DNA from: a virus
Virus record (IMG/VR): IMGVR_UViG_3300019776_000373
Coordinates: 1-41,234 of that record
DNA length: 41,234 nucleotides
Strand: one strand, 5' to 3'
Position numbers and translations under genes: made by a program. A model generated the notes under the pieces. The model did no database searches and was not told the DNA's origin. It worked only from the letters and a program-made list of their open reading frames with translations. The first letter of the stretch is position 1. Each line of letters starts with the position of its first letter. Shown here piece by piece: positions 28,332 through 35,826 of this stretch.

Positions 28332-30187
28332 TGGCAACTCTTGAGCAACTGCAACAGGCATTGATTGCCGCCGACAAGGCGGGGGCTACTGACGATGCCA
28401 AGATGCTGGCGCACGCCATCATTCGGCTGAAGCAGGAGCCCGCGCCGGCAGCAGAGGCGCCCGCGCCTATGGCTGATGTTCCCGGCGTCGCCAAAACCAT
28501 GCTTATCGGTGCCGGCCGCACGTTCGACCGCGTTGGCAAGGGCATGCAGCAGCTCTACTACGGCGCCACCGGAAACGACGCCGAACTAGCCAATCTCAAG
28601 CAGTCGGCGGCTGAAGATGATCGGCTGTATCAGCCCCTCAAGGACGCGCGGCCCATCGCTACCGGCATCGGTGAATCCCTTCCTTCGCTGGCGATCCCTG
28701 CGGGCGGTGGGGCTACGCTGGGAGCGAATGTGCTGCGCATGGCTGCGGCTGGCGCGATCCCGGGCGCGCTTGAGTACGGCACGGCTGGCGAGCGTGGCGG
28801 GCGGGCTGCGCTTGGGGCGCTGTCGGGTGCTTCGGTCCCGCTTCTGGCCGCTGGCGCGAAGACCGCCAAGAGCTTTATCGAGCCGCTGTACCAAGGCGGG
28901 CGCGAGGCCATTGCCGGGCGGCTGTTGAACCGCGTTGCCGGCGACAGCGCACCGGCCGTTGTGTCGCGCCTGAAGTCTGCCGCGCCGCTGGTTCAGGGCT
29001 CGATGCCGACCGCCGCGCAAGTTGCGGAGAGTGGCGGCATTGCCGCGCTTGAGCGGGCCGCATCGCAGGCGAACCCGGAAGCCTACACGGTGCGCGGCAT
29101 GGAGCAGGCCAGCGCCCGCCTGAATGCCTTGCGCGGCATTGCTGGGGATGATGCGGCAATGGCTGCGGCCACAAAGGCGCGCGATGCAGCGGCCGGCCCG
29201 CTATACGCACAGGCTAAGCAAGCCACGATGGAGAACTCCGGCGCTCTCCCGGCCGTGCTTGACCGGCTCCCGCCGGAAGTCCTAGGCAAGGCGCAGCGCT
29301 TGGCAAAGCTAGCCGGCGAGCCATTGAAAGCGGGGAAGGACTTGCCTGAACAGGTCATTCCAAGCGCAATTCTTGATGCATCTGGCCGCCCCGCTTCAAC
29401 CACCATTCCGGCGCAGGTTTCTCGCTACAGCGGCAAAGCCCTGCACTACATCAAGTTGGCGCTTGACGACTCAATTAGCGCGGTTGGCGAGGGCTCGCTA
29501 GGGAATACGGAAAAGCGCCTCATGACCGGCGCAAAAGATGATTTCCTGACGGCGGTAGATGCCGGGATTCCGTCCTATGGCCAGGCCCGGCAGGCTTTTG
29601 CGCAACTGTCAAAGCCCGTCAATCAGATGGAAGTCGGCCGCGAGTTGATGAACCGAGTAAAGCCGGCCTTGAGTGACTTCGGCGCGCTTGGCAAAGAGTC
29701 CGGCGCCACGTATGCCCGCGCCTTGCGGGATGGCGACGCGCTGGCCGCAAATGCAACCGGCATGAAGTCAGCCAGGCTGGCGGATGTGATGACGCCGCAG
29801 CAAATGCAAACGCTGACCGGAATAGGCGCCGACCTTGCGCGGAAGGCTAACGCCCAAGACCTCGGGCGCGGCGTCGGCTCCGACACCTTCCAGAAAATCA
29901 CCATGTCCAACATCGCCGAGCAGTCGGGCATGCCTCGCATGATGGGCGGGCTGTTGAGCTTGCCGGGCGTCAACCGCGCGACCCGGTGGATTTACCAAGA
30001 TGCCGACAAGCAGATGCAAGGGCTGTTGTCTGACGCTCTGCTGAACCCGGGCCAGACCGCCAAACTGATGACGGAAGCCGACCTAAAGCTACTTGCGAAT
30101 AACCCGAAGTCTCGCAAGGTTCTTGAGCAAGCGGTCTTGCGCGCCGGGCTTCTTGGAGCCCCAGCGGCGTACAGCCTTACGGATTAA
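28331..30187 (+). CDS. Large ejection-type protein
   Basis: A 618-residue protein, TAATG-coupled to its upstream neighbour. Residues 1-35 form an adaptor helix pair (LEQLQQALIAADKAGATDDA). Residues about 125-185 are Gly/Ala-rich and probably membrane-active. The remainder is helical with conserved stretches such as KALHYIKLALDDSISAVGEG. The size, composition and place after two similar genes suit the largest injected virion protein. No lysozyme or protease domain is visible. Confidence 0.75.
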   Translation: MATLEQLQQALIAADKAGATDDAKMLAHAIIRLKQEPAPAAEAPAPMADVPGVAKTMLIGAGRTFDRVGKGMQQLYYGATGNDAELANLKQSAAEDDRLYQPLKDARPIATGIGESLPSLAIPAGGGATLGANVLRMAAAGAIPGALEYGTAGERGGRAALGALSGASVPLLAAGAKTAKSFIEPLYQGGREAIAGRLLNRVAGDSAPAVVSRLKSAAPLVQGSMPTAAQVAESGGIAALERAASQANPEAYTVRGMEQASARLNALRGIAGDDAAMAAATKARDAAAGPLYAQAKQATMENSGALPAVLDRLPPEVLGKAQRLAKLAGEPLKAGKDLPEQVIPSAILDASGRPASTTIPAQVSRYSGKALHYIKLALDDSISAVGEGSLGNTEKRLMTGAKDDFLTAVDAGIPSYGQARQAFAQLSKPVNQMEVGRELMNRVKPALSDFGALGKESGATYARALRDGDALAANATGMKSARLADVMTPQQMQTLTGIGADLARKANAQDLGRGVGSDTFQKITMSNIAEQSGMPRMMGGLLSLPGVNRATRWIYQDADKQMQGLLSDALLNPGQTAKLMTEADLKLLANNPKSRKVLEQAVLRAGLLGAPAAYSLTD

Positions 30188-30295
30188 CGACTCGCAGACA
30201 TTGGAGCCGTACTCAGCAAACAGCCAAAGCGCCGGGCCGATGAAGCACACGACCACAGCAGTCCCGACGCTACGCGCTATGTCGTGAAGCTCCAT
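30089..30295 (-). CDS. Antisense small membrane protein
   Basis: A 68-residue protein on the opposite strand, overlapping the last 99 bases of the large ejection gene. ATG 30295 has AGGGGG five bases upstream, a strong ribosome site. It holds one transmembrane segment (SVGTAVVVCFIGPALWLFAE) and a very basic C terminus. A single reversed gene in a late operon is typical of a moron expressed from the prophage, for example for superinfection exclusion. That role is a guess. I found no clear promoter for it. Confidence 0.65.
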   Translation of the reverse strand: MELHDIARSVGTAVVVCFIGPALWLFAEYGSNVCESLIRKAVRRWGSKKPGAQDRLLKNLARLRVIRK

Positions 30296-30329
30296 AAAAT
30301 CCCCCTTGCCAATTCCGTGAGGAACCGCA

Positions 30330-31379
30330 GTGACCATACCGACTAGCTTTAGCCAGCTTTCAACGACCCCGGCCAGCAACAGCCCGGCAGGGACTGACGC
30401 AGCATCGTCGCTGGATGACAACATCCGCACCGCGTTCGCGTTCCTCGGCAGCATCTACGCGAACAGCGCCACAAATGGCTGGGTGACTCCGTACCTTACC
30501 TCTACGTCTACGGTGACGGTGACGGCCCCGCGATTTGAGGCCAACAATACAGATGATACCGGCACGCCTGACGCGGCTTTTCGGATCAATCGCACGCTGT
30601 CAACGACCACTTCGGCCGGGCATGGCTTCCGCGACCAGACGAACTTCTCGCGGGCCTCTGGAAGTTACGCGGCCTTTGACGCGGCGCCAACGTCTGCCGG
30701 CAACGGCACCAATGACCACATCGCCGCCGTTCAGTCGCGCCCAGATGCAAACCGCACCGGGGGCACGCTTTCGCATGTCTACAATTTCAGTTCCTCGCCT
30801 ACTTTCACGGCTGGGACCGTAACCAACAATTACGGGTTGTACGTCTACAACCCGACCGGCGCAGGCACGCTAACCAACAATTACGGGTTCTATGTCGCCT
30901 CGCAGACCAAAGGCGCAACCCTCAATTATTCCGGCTACATCGCGCAACAGGACGCGCCGTTTTTCTGCGGTGCGCCGCTTCAAGTCAACAACCTTGTCAC
31001 GGTTGATACGCTAGCGCCGATGTACCTTGGTGCCAGCAGCACGACCGGCTATCCGCTCATTTCGTACAACTACAACCCTGTGACGGATGACAAGGCAATC
31101 ACGGACGTTGCCGGAGCGATGAAGTTCGACAGCGCCGGCATGCGCTTCTATGTGAAGCCGACCGGCGCCGCGCTGGGCACTAGCGGGATGCTGGCGAGCA
31201 TGACACAGCCGCTGTTTTTGTCCACGGCTGGCGATGTGGTTACCTATGTCAATACTTCGGCGCCGTCTCTGTCGATCAATCAGCAAATGGTGTTTGCGCT
31301 GACCTCAAACACCAATCTCCGCATCAGCGTGCGCGGCACTGACGGCACGACCCGCACGGCAAATATCACTTTGGCCTGA
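30330..31379 (+). CDS. Tail fibre protein
   Basis: A 349-residue protein starting at GTG 30330 with GAGGA six bases upstream. After an N-terminal head (PTSFSQLSTTPASNSPAGTD ... DDNIRTAFAFL) typical of phage fibres, the shaft includes GTVTNNYGLYVYNPTGAGTL followed by a second TNNYGFYV copy, a repeat common in tail fibres. The C terminus ends in a strand-rich domain of the kind that follows fibre shafts. It is likely a receptor-binding protein acting with the beta-helix spike. Confidence 0.82.
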   Translation: MTIPTSFSQLSTTPASNSPAGTDAASSLDDNIRTAFAFLGSIYANSATNGWVTPYLTSTSTVTVTAPRFEANNTDDTGTPDAAFRINRTLSTTTSAGHGFRDQTNFSRASGSYAAFDAAPTSAGNGTNDHIAAVQSRPDANRTGGTLSHVYNFSSSPTFTAGTVTNNYGLYVYNPTGAGTLTNNYGFYVASQTKGATLNYSGYIAQQDAPFFCGAPLQVNNLVTVDTLAPMYLGASSTTGYPLISYNYNPVTDDKAITDVAGAMKFDSAGMRFYVKPTGAALGTSGMLASMTQPLFLSTAGDVVTYVNTSAPSLSINQQMVFALTSNTNLRISVRGTDGTTRTANITLA

Positions 31380-31381
31380 AC

Positions 31382-31504
31382 ATGACGACGATCCGCAAAT
31401 TCCTAGCATCCGGCCTGCACTGGCTTTCCGACTGGCCTGCGATCCGCGCAGCCGCCGACAAGATCGACGCGGGCGGCGGCGGTGGCCCCGGCCCGGTGCG
31501 GTGA
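31382..31504 (+). CDS. 40-residue hypothetical protein
   Basis: ATG 31382 is two bases after the fibre stop and the frame ends at TGA 31502-31504. The product begins MTTIRKFLASGLHWLSDWPA and ends with a poly-Gly tail. Third-position GC is high, like real genes here, but the ribosome site is weak. It may be translated by coupling to the fibre gene. Confidence 0.5.
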   Translation: MTTIRKFLASGLHWLSDWPAIRAAADKIDAGGGGGPGPVR

Positions 31505-31508
31505 TGAT

Positions 31509-31712
31509 GTGGGCGCAAAGCAAGACGAAAAACCGGCCTTCAGCGACTCAACGCGGCAGGCTCTTGAGGAACTCGCGCGGGAGCGTGAGCACCGAAAGTG
31601 GCTCGCCGAAATCCTGCAACGGTGGGCAAAATGGATAGCAGCGATCAGCGTAGGAACAACCATCGTATGGGACGCAGCGCACAAGCTCATAGCCCACTTC
31701 ACGATCAAATGA
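31509..31712 (+). CDS. Small tail-anchored membrane protein
   Basis: A 67-residue protein starting at GTG 31509 (an earlier in-frame GTG at 31482 overlaps the previous gene). A charged helix (STRQALEELAREREHRKWLA) leads into a membrane segment (WAKWIAAISVGTTIVWDAA). This arrangement is common for small proteins next to phage lysis genes. It could belong to the lysis set, but the role is not proven. It overlaps the next gene by ATGA. Confidence 0.65.
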   Translation: MGAKQDEKPAFSDSTRQALEELAREREHRKWLAEILQRWAKWIAAISVGTTIVWDAAHKLIAHFTIK

Positions 31713-32179
31713 TCCATGTCTTTAGAGTAGTAGACGACATGGCGCAGCGACTGTTGTGGGTGGCAAACATCACCATTGCGCTAGGGCTTTTGTCCGTGGC
31801 ATGGTTTGCGTTAGACCGATCCCCGCCGTTTGCTGTCTTGGCTGTGACGCCGGCCGCCGCGAAGCCTGGCGACTGGATCACGATTCGGTCGCAGGTTCGC
31901 CGCGATGTTGATCGGGAGTGCGCCGCCGATTTCTCGCGTTTCCTGTTCGATAGCGGCGGCTCGCGGTTCGATCTTGGGGCGTCAGGCTCCACTGCCGAAA
32001 TGATCCGCAGCATGGAACAGAAAAGCCCCGGCGCGCTATCGATCACGTTGCGGCTACCCGAGGCCATCAAGGCGGGGCCGGCCGACCTGACAACGGCGCT
32101 GCAATACCGCTGCAACAAGGTGCACTCACTATGGCCGATAGAGGTAACCACCCACATGCCGTTTACGGTCTTGCCCTGA
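31709..32179 (+). CDS. Membrane-anchored protein with extracytoplasmic domain
   Basis: A 156-residue protein starting at ATG 31709, ATGA-coupled. Residues about 15-37 (LWVANITIALGLLSVAWFA) form a signal-anchor, so the remaining 115 residues, with strands and two Cys (about 68 and 141), would face the periplasm. It might be a spanin-like or exclusion protein, but no Rz-type coiled coil or lipobox is present. It overlaps the next gene by 49 bases. Confidence 0.65.
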   Translation: MIHVFRVVDDMAQRLLWVANITIALGLLSVAWFALDRSPPFAVLAVTPAAAKPGDWITIRSQVRRDVDRECAADFSRFLFDSGGSRFDLGASGSTAEMIRSMEQKSPGALSITLRLPEAIKAGPADLTTALQYRCNKVHSLWPIEVTTHMPFTVLP

Positions 32180-32520
32180 TGGCCCTGGGCGCCGCGCTGC
32201 ACTACGGGTGGGCGCTGGTGCCTGTGCAGCATCAGGCGCAGGTCTGGAACGCCTGCGGGGCTGCTGTTCGCGCGATCCTGCTGCTTCTGCTGGTGTGGCG
32301 CGTGCGTAGCTGGTTCGTCGTCGCCGTGGCCGCGTGGTGGCTCTGCGAGGAACTGATGGTTGCCGGCTGCTCAATCGCCTACATCATCAGCCCGTGGCCG
32401 ATCCCGAAAGGCCAGGCGCAATGCTCGGCGCTGCTGCAATTCGACATTGGCAAGGCTGGAATCGTGGTGCTTTGCGCACTTCTGGCAAGTGTCAAGCTTT
32501 ACAGGGTGCGCAATGACTGA
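32131..32520 (+). CDS. Polytopic small membrane protein
   Basis: A 129-residue protein with three to four hydrophobic segments (YGLALMALGAALHYGWALV, AILLLLLVWRVRSWFVVAVA, AWWLCEELMVAGCSIAYIIS, GIVVLCALLASVKL). It starts at ATG 32131 inside the end of the previous gene, with AAGG about ten bases upstream. Similar proteins occur in podovirus late regions without a known role. A holin function is possible in this setting. Confidence 0.68.
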   Translation: MADRGNHPHAVYGLALMALGAALHYGWALVPVQHQAQVWNACGAAVRAILLLLLVWRVRSWFVVAVAAWWLCEELMVAGCSIAYIISPWPIPKGQAQCSALLQFDIGKAGIVVLCALLASVKLYRVRND

Positions 32521-32540
32521 TAAGAGGCACAATCGCGCGT

Positions 32541-32672
32541 GTGGACCTGCCGCGTATCATGAGCGTTATCGTGCCGAAAATGACTGCCGAGGAGTGGGCT
32601 GTCTTGATCGCGCTCGCCTTCGCTGCGGCGACACTGCTGGACGAGTTCACTAGATGGCTGTCGGTGCCCTAG
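32541..32672 (+). CDS. 43-residue single-pass membrane protein
   Basis: The frame GTG 32541 (or ATG 32559) to TAG 32672 encodes a short protein with one hydrophobic segment (EEWAVLIALAFAAATLLDEF). Its third codon positions are clearly more GC-rich than those of the competing frame at 32513-32653, which favours it as the coding frame. It overlaps the holin-like gene by 19 bases. The ribosome site is poor, so the start is uncertain. Confidence 0.48.
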   Translation: MDLPRIMSVIVPKMTAEEWAVLIALAFAAATLLDEFTRWLSVP

Positions 32673-32848
32673 AACCATTCGGCGGCAGGCGCTTCGTGCT
32701 GACCGTCATCAGCGGCGCCGGCACCTTTGCCCTGTGCTGGGCCGGCAAGATCGACGGCGGCGTCTACAGCGCGGTGACGATTGCCACGGTGGCGGCGTAC
32801 ATCGTCGGGAACGTGTCGCAAAAGAAGATTGAGGCTGAACATGGCTGA
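32654..32848 (+). CDS. Holin-like small membrane protein
   Basis: A 64-residue protein with two hydrophobic segments (FVLTVISGAGTFALCWAG and YSAVTIATVAAYIVGN) and a charged, basic-to-acidic C terminus (SQKKIEAEHG). Size, topology and late position resemble small phage holins that time lysis by opening the inner membrane. No endolysin is recognisable beside it, so the assignment stays tentative. It overlaps the next gene by eight bases. Confidence 0.6.
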   Translation: MAVGALEPFGGRRFVLTVISGAGTFALCWAGKIDGGVYSAVTIATVAAYIVGNVSQKKIEAEHG

Positions 32849-33905
32849 AAACTACTTGCAGAGCCTGCTCCCAGAGGTTCGCCCGACCCCACGAAACAAG
32901 CTGATGGGCCTGTTGGCCGATGCCCTGACGGCGGCAAACGACTACGCCAACAAGCCCGACAAGACAATGCCGGGCGGCCTGCTCAACCCGCCGCTTGCTG
33001 CGATGTCGGGGCTGCTCAGTCTTGGCAGTCTTGCCACCACTGCCGACCGCATGAGCTACGGCGAGAAGCTGACGAACGCCGGCAAAGCAAACGTGCCATT
33101 GCTCAAGCCAGAGACGGCCGACGCGCTGATGATGGCTCCGATAAGCCCGCGCAATGCGTTGGCTGCGGTCAGCATGGGCGCCGGGGCGGTTGACGGCGGT
33201 ATGCTTAAGAGCATGATGCTTTATCACGGGTCAAATTTTCGTAAGCCGCTCGGGGAAATAGTCCAGGGCGGCGGTAATTTCGGCGGGCTATTCGCCTCCA
33301 CCCAGCGCCAAGCCGCAGGGTCGCACGGCGATTTTCTATACCGAATGACAGTGCCCGACGAAAAGGTTCTGCATCACGGCGCGGACACGGGGGACGCTGC
33401 GCTTTCGGTGGCCAGAAGGAGCCTTGGCAACCATCTTGGGGATGATGATCTGCGCATCGTTGCAAGTCTTATCGAGGACGACAAGGCGGCCCCGTGGCAA
33501 ATACCCGACAGACTCATCGGCACGCTTGCATCTAAGTTGCCCGACCAGTCTGGGGTGGTCGCCGGTGACGCTTCGTGGTATTTGCAGCGGCTTCGCGGCG
33601 AGATGGCCAGAGAGCTTGGTTTTGATGCTGTCGCCATGAGCGACGAATTTGGCACAAGCTATCTTGTGAACAAGGCAAAGCCGCGCCCGTACAACCAAAA
33701 TTCCAAAGACCTGGCGCGCGGGACATGGCAACAAAACATTCCGCAGCCGCCGACACAATGGCAGCCAGAGGCAAAAATACCTGGATCAATGACGATGGAT
33801 CAATGGCGGGCCATGCCCGAGGCCGACAAAGCAAGAAGCGCAGCACTTGTCAGCGGGGCGCTCGGCCGGCGCGATCTTAGCGAGCTTGCGCGATATGGGC
33901 GCTAG
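32841..33905 (+). CDS. ADP-ribosyltransferase-like late protein (ART-PolyVal type)
   Basis: A 354-residue protein starting at ATG 32841 with GAGG six bases upstream. The N-terminal about 120 residues (PTPRNKLMGLLADALTAAND, later ATTADRMSYGEKL) form a region often found in phage late effector proteins. From residue 127, LYHGS (H at 129), GGLFAS (148-153), LGFDAVAMSDEFGTSYLV with Glu 269 fit the ART-PolyVal fold, where His and Glu bind NAD. It may be packaged and injected to modify host proteins. The catalytic role is inferred. Confidence 0.6.
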   Translation: MAENYLQSLLPEVRPTPRNKLMGLLADALTAANDYANKPDKTMPGGLLNPPLAAMSGLLSLGSLATTADRMSYGEKLTNAGKANVPLLKPETADALMMAPISPRNALAAVSMGAGAVDGGMLKSMMLYHGSNFRKPLGEIVQGGGNFGGLFASTQRQAAGSHGDFLYRMTVPDEKVLHHGADTGDAALSVARRSLGNHLGDDDLRIVASLIEDDKAAPWQIPDRLIGTLASKLPDQSGVVAGDASWYLQRLRGEMARELGFDAVAMSDEFGTSYLVNKAKPRPYNQNSKDLARGTWQQNIPQPPTQWQPEAKIPGSMTMDQWRAMPEADKARSAALVSGALGRRDLSELARYGR

Positions 33906-33923
33906 CCGGGGGTAAGCGGAAAA

Positions 33924-34229
33924 ATGATCCGCTGGTCAAACTGCCTGATCGAAGCGCGCCTAGAGTACTGGCGCCGCGTCCGCGCCTGGCGCAAGAATCC
34001 GTCGCTGCCAATGCCGTACTACATCAAGCGCCCGAGCTACGCTAGCCCGTGGATTTCGCATCGGCTTGTGGGCCGGTTCGACGGCAGGATTGAGGCGATC
34101 CGGCCTAGCAGCTTTCAGCCTGAAGCGCCGAAGCCTCGGTTGCGCTGGTGGCAACTGCCGATTGCCTTCCTGTTCCGGGGGCGCTGGGTCAGTGGGGACA
34201 CGCGGCCGGGGGAACTGGGGGAACGCTAG
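33924..34229 (+). CDS. Small basic late protein
   Basis: A 101-residue basic, aromatic-rich protein (EARLEYWRRVRAWRKNPSLP, later RWWQLPIAFLFRGRWVSGD). The ribosome site is modest. It is the last rightward gene; its TAG overlaps the TAG of the convergent leftward gene. Function unknown. A short hydrophobic stretch is too weak to call a membrane helix. Confidence 0.6.
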   Translation: MIRWSNCLIEARLEYWRRVRAWRKNPSLPMPYYIKRPSYASPWISHRLVGRFDGRIEAIRPSSFQPEAPKPRLRWWQLPIAFLFRGRWVSGDTRPGELGER

Positions 34230-34492
34230 GGCAGGGCGCGGATAGCGGCGGCAACCGATTGGCCCATCCCGCTCCTTCCGCGCGTCAGGAAGTCGGCCGC
34301 AGCCTTCGCGCATCGCTCCCGCTCATCCGCCCGCACAAGCTCGGAGAATCGGGATAAAAACTCGGTTTCGTCTGGTGAGTCGCCGTCAATGCAGTACGGC
34401 ATACAAATCTCAACGCCGTTACCGTAGTGGTTTTCAACGTCATATCCAGCCTCACGCGCCCACCGCTCTAACTGCTCTTGGGTCGTGGTCAT
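34226..34492 (-). CDS. Small early-type protein
   Basis: An 88-residue protein, last of a leftward operon of six. It has MTTTQEQLERWAREAGYDVE at the start and FSELVRADERERCAKAAADF near the end, a pattern (…R.DERE.CA.) frequent in small uncharacterised phage proteins. ATGA coupling links it to its upstream neighbour. Function unknown. Confidence 0.75.
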   Translation of the reverse strand: MTTTQEQLERWAREAGYDVENHYGNGVEICMPYCIDGDSPDETEFLSRFSELVRADERERCAKAAADFLTRGRSGMGQSVAAAIRALP

Positions 34493-34785
34493 GCCTCCAC
34501 CTCGGCGCCGAACTTCGCCTCAGCCGCCGACAGCACAGCCGTAACGATGCACTCGGCCATGAGCATGCTGATCTGCGCGCTGCCGGCCATCGACTCCATG
34601 ACCTCCTCAGCCGTTGGCCTGACGCCGGTCAACACGATCCGGCGCGCTGGGTAGCGTTGGAAGCTGGCTGACCACTGCCGGCCGGGCTTGATGCCCGTCA
34701 GGTACAGATCGCTGCGGCTCACCACGGTGCCGGCGCCAGGGTTGAATGGCTCGGTATAGACGTAGCTTGCGAAATTTGCGGTCAT
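34489..34785 (-). CDS. Hypothetical protein
   Basis: A 98-residue protein starting at ATG 34785 with AAGGA five bases upstream; the frame extends further upstream but without a ribosome site. The N-terminal half is strand-rich, including YVYTEPFNPGAGTVVSRSDL, and the second half helical. No family is recognised. It belongs to the second leftward operon. Confidence 0.7.
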   Translation of the reverse strand: MTANFASYVYTEPFNPGAGTVVSRSDLYLTGIKPGRQWSASFQRYPARRIVLTGVRPTAEEVMESMAGSAQISMLMAECIVTAVLSAAEAKFGAEVEA

Positions 34786-34786
34786 A

Positions 34787-34984
34787 TCAATCCTTCGCGC
34801 TGGTTGTGCGCATGTGTGCCGCCTTCGCCACCCTAGCCCGCCTACGCGCGATCTTCGCGGCGGCTTCCTTGACCTCGGCGTGCTGCTCGGGGGGGGCGTA
34901 GATGCCGCGCACCTCGGTCCTGCCGGCATCTAGGTGGCGGGCGCGTTCGGCGGCTTTGCGCTGGGCGGGGGTTTTGGCGGTCAT
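34787..34984 (-). CDS. Small basic helical protein
   Basis: A 65-residue, strongly basic, helical protein (KTPAQRKAAERARHLDAGRT, later KEAAAKIARRRARVAKA). ATGA coupling links it to its upstream gene. The AQRKAAERAR opening is shared by many small phage proteins thought to bind nucleic acid. Function unknown. Confidence 0.72.
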   Translation of the reverse strand: MTAKTPAQRKAAERARHLDAGRTEVRGIYAPPEQHAEVKEAAAKIARRRARVAKAAHMRTTSAKD

Positions 34985-35208
34985 TCAGCCATCCGAGATT
35001 GCCTTGCCCGGGCGTCGTCCAACAGCCGGGAGGCTTTCTCTAGCAATTCCATTGCCTCCCGCAATGCCGGGTTGTTGGCAACGGCCCTGTTTCTTGCTCG
35101 GCTGCCAATGACAAGCGTGTGCACATCGTCGTTGTTGCGGCTCCACGCGATATGCGCGGCGTTGTGGGCGGCCATTGTGGCGCCCGCTGCAATCTCAATT
35201 TCGTTCAT
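34981..35208 (-). CDS. Hypothetical helical protein
   Basis: A 75-residue protein starting at ATG 35208 and coupled on both sides. It ends in a charged helix (REAMELLEKASRLLDDARAR). The N terminus is Ala/His/Asn-rich. No family recognised. Confidence 0.7.
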   Translation of the reverse strand: MNEIEIAAGATMAAHNAAHIAWSRNNDDVHTLVIGSRARNRAVANNPALREAMELLEKASRLLDDARARQSRMAE

Positions 35209-35552
35209 GGCTTACCTTGTGTGCTTGCGCAGGCAATGGCAAGCCGGTCGATGGCTTCATTGCATCGCTTGACGGCCCGTCCGATGTGCGCATCTTTTCC
35301 TTCGGCAGAACGCATTACTTCGTTGCGCATTTCCAGACAGGCCAACTTTGCCGCATTGCAAAGGCTGGTGATTTCTGCGCCGATCCAGTGTTGAGGATGC
35401 ATGTCTTCGGCCGGCGTTGCCGCAATGGCCGACAAAGCAAAGGCGCGCATTTGTTCGGCCGTGTAGTGGTCTATTTGCCTTCCGTATTGCCACATTGTGC
35501 GGTCCGGGTGCGGCAGCGCAGGAAGCGCGCTGCTGTTTGCTGGTGCGCTCAC
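35205..35552 (-). CDS. Hypothetical protein of the second leftward operon
   Basis: A 115-residue protein. GTG 35552 begins two bases after the stop of the upstream gene, so coupling is likely; an internal ATG is an alternative. It has a helical C-terminal half with two Cys (SLCNAAKLACLEMRNEVMRS) and a conserved-looking HWIGAEITSL. Function unknown. Confidence 0.65.
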   Translation of the reverse strand: MSAPANSSALPALPHPDRTMWQYGRQIDHYTAEQMRAFALSAIAATPAEDMHPQHWIGAEITSLCNAAKLACLEMRNEVMRSAEGKDAHIGRAVKRCNEAIDRLAIACASTQGKP

Positions 35553-35553
35553 G

Positions 35554-35703
35554 TTACAGCACCACGGTGCAGACGATTTCCACATCGTCGCCGTAGATGG
35601 CGCGAATGTCGGCGTGAGCGGCTTCAATGTCGCAGGCAACCGTCTGCAAGAACGTCAGACCGTTGCCGTTGTTGATGCTGATTTCGTAGGTCGCGTATGC
35701 CAT
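35554..35703 (-). CDS. 49-residue protein, first gene of the second leftward operon
   Basis: ATG 35703 lies about 26 bases after the predicted transcription start, downstream of the shared 18-nt leader element. The product (MAYATYEISINNGNGLTFLQ, then ACDIEAAHADIRAIYGDD) looks like a small ferredoxin-like alpha/beta fold. No catalytic motif is visible. Confidence 0.7.
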   Translation of the reverse strand: MAYATYEISINNGNGLTFLQTVACDIEAAHADIRAIYGDDVEIVCTVVL

Positions 35704-35712
35704 TTGCTTGCC

Positions 35713-35730
35713 CCGGTTGCTGTGTTGATG
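35713..35730 (-). promoter_or_regulatory. 18-nt leader element, copy 2
   Basis: Identical to 4656-4673 and in the same place relative to its promoter, starting at about +1 and ending ten bases before the first start codon. The flanking bases differ, so the element itself appears conserved. Confidence 0.7.
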
Positions 35731-35735
35731 CCTCA

Positions 35736-35764
35736 ATCATAGTTCACCGTGACACGTCACGCAA
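35736..35764 (-). promoter_or_regulatory. Promoter of the second leftward operon with palindromic operator
   Basis: On the minus strand, -35 TTGCGT (35764-35759) and -10 TATGAT (35741-35736) have 17-base spacing. The spacer holds a perfect palindrome CGTGAC-AC-GTCACG (35748-35761), which overlaps the -35 box. This palindrome is unrelated to the repressor operators, so another regulator (phage or host) may act here. Confidence 0.75.
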
Positions 35765-35826
35765 GCCCCGCAAGCAACTATTTTTCCGTCTAACGCACTC
35801 CGCCCAAGCCCGGCAAGATCAGCCCG

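Noticed and set aside
31507-31638. ATG frame starting two bases before the GTG of the membrane-anchored gene
   Set aside because: The product lacks any structured segment and ends early, while the GTG frame gives a helix plus membrane anchor and couples by ATGA to the next gene.
32513-32653. 46-residue frame with a fair ribosome site
   Set aside because: Its third codon positions are much less GC-rich than those of the overlapping membrane-protein frame at 32541-32672, and the product is Arg/Cys-rich like other off-frame translations here.
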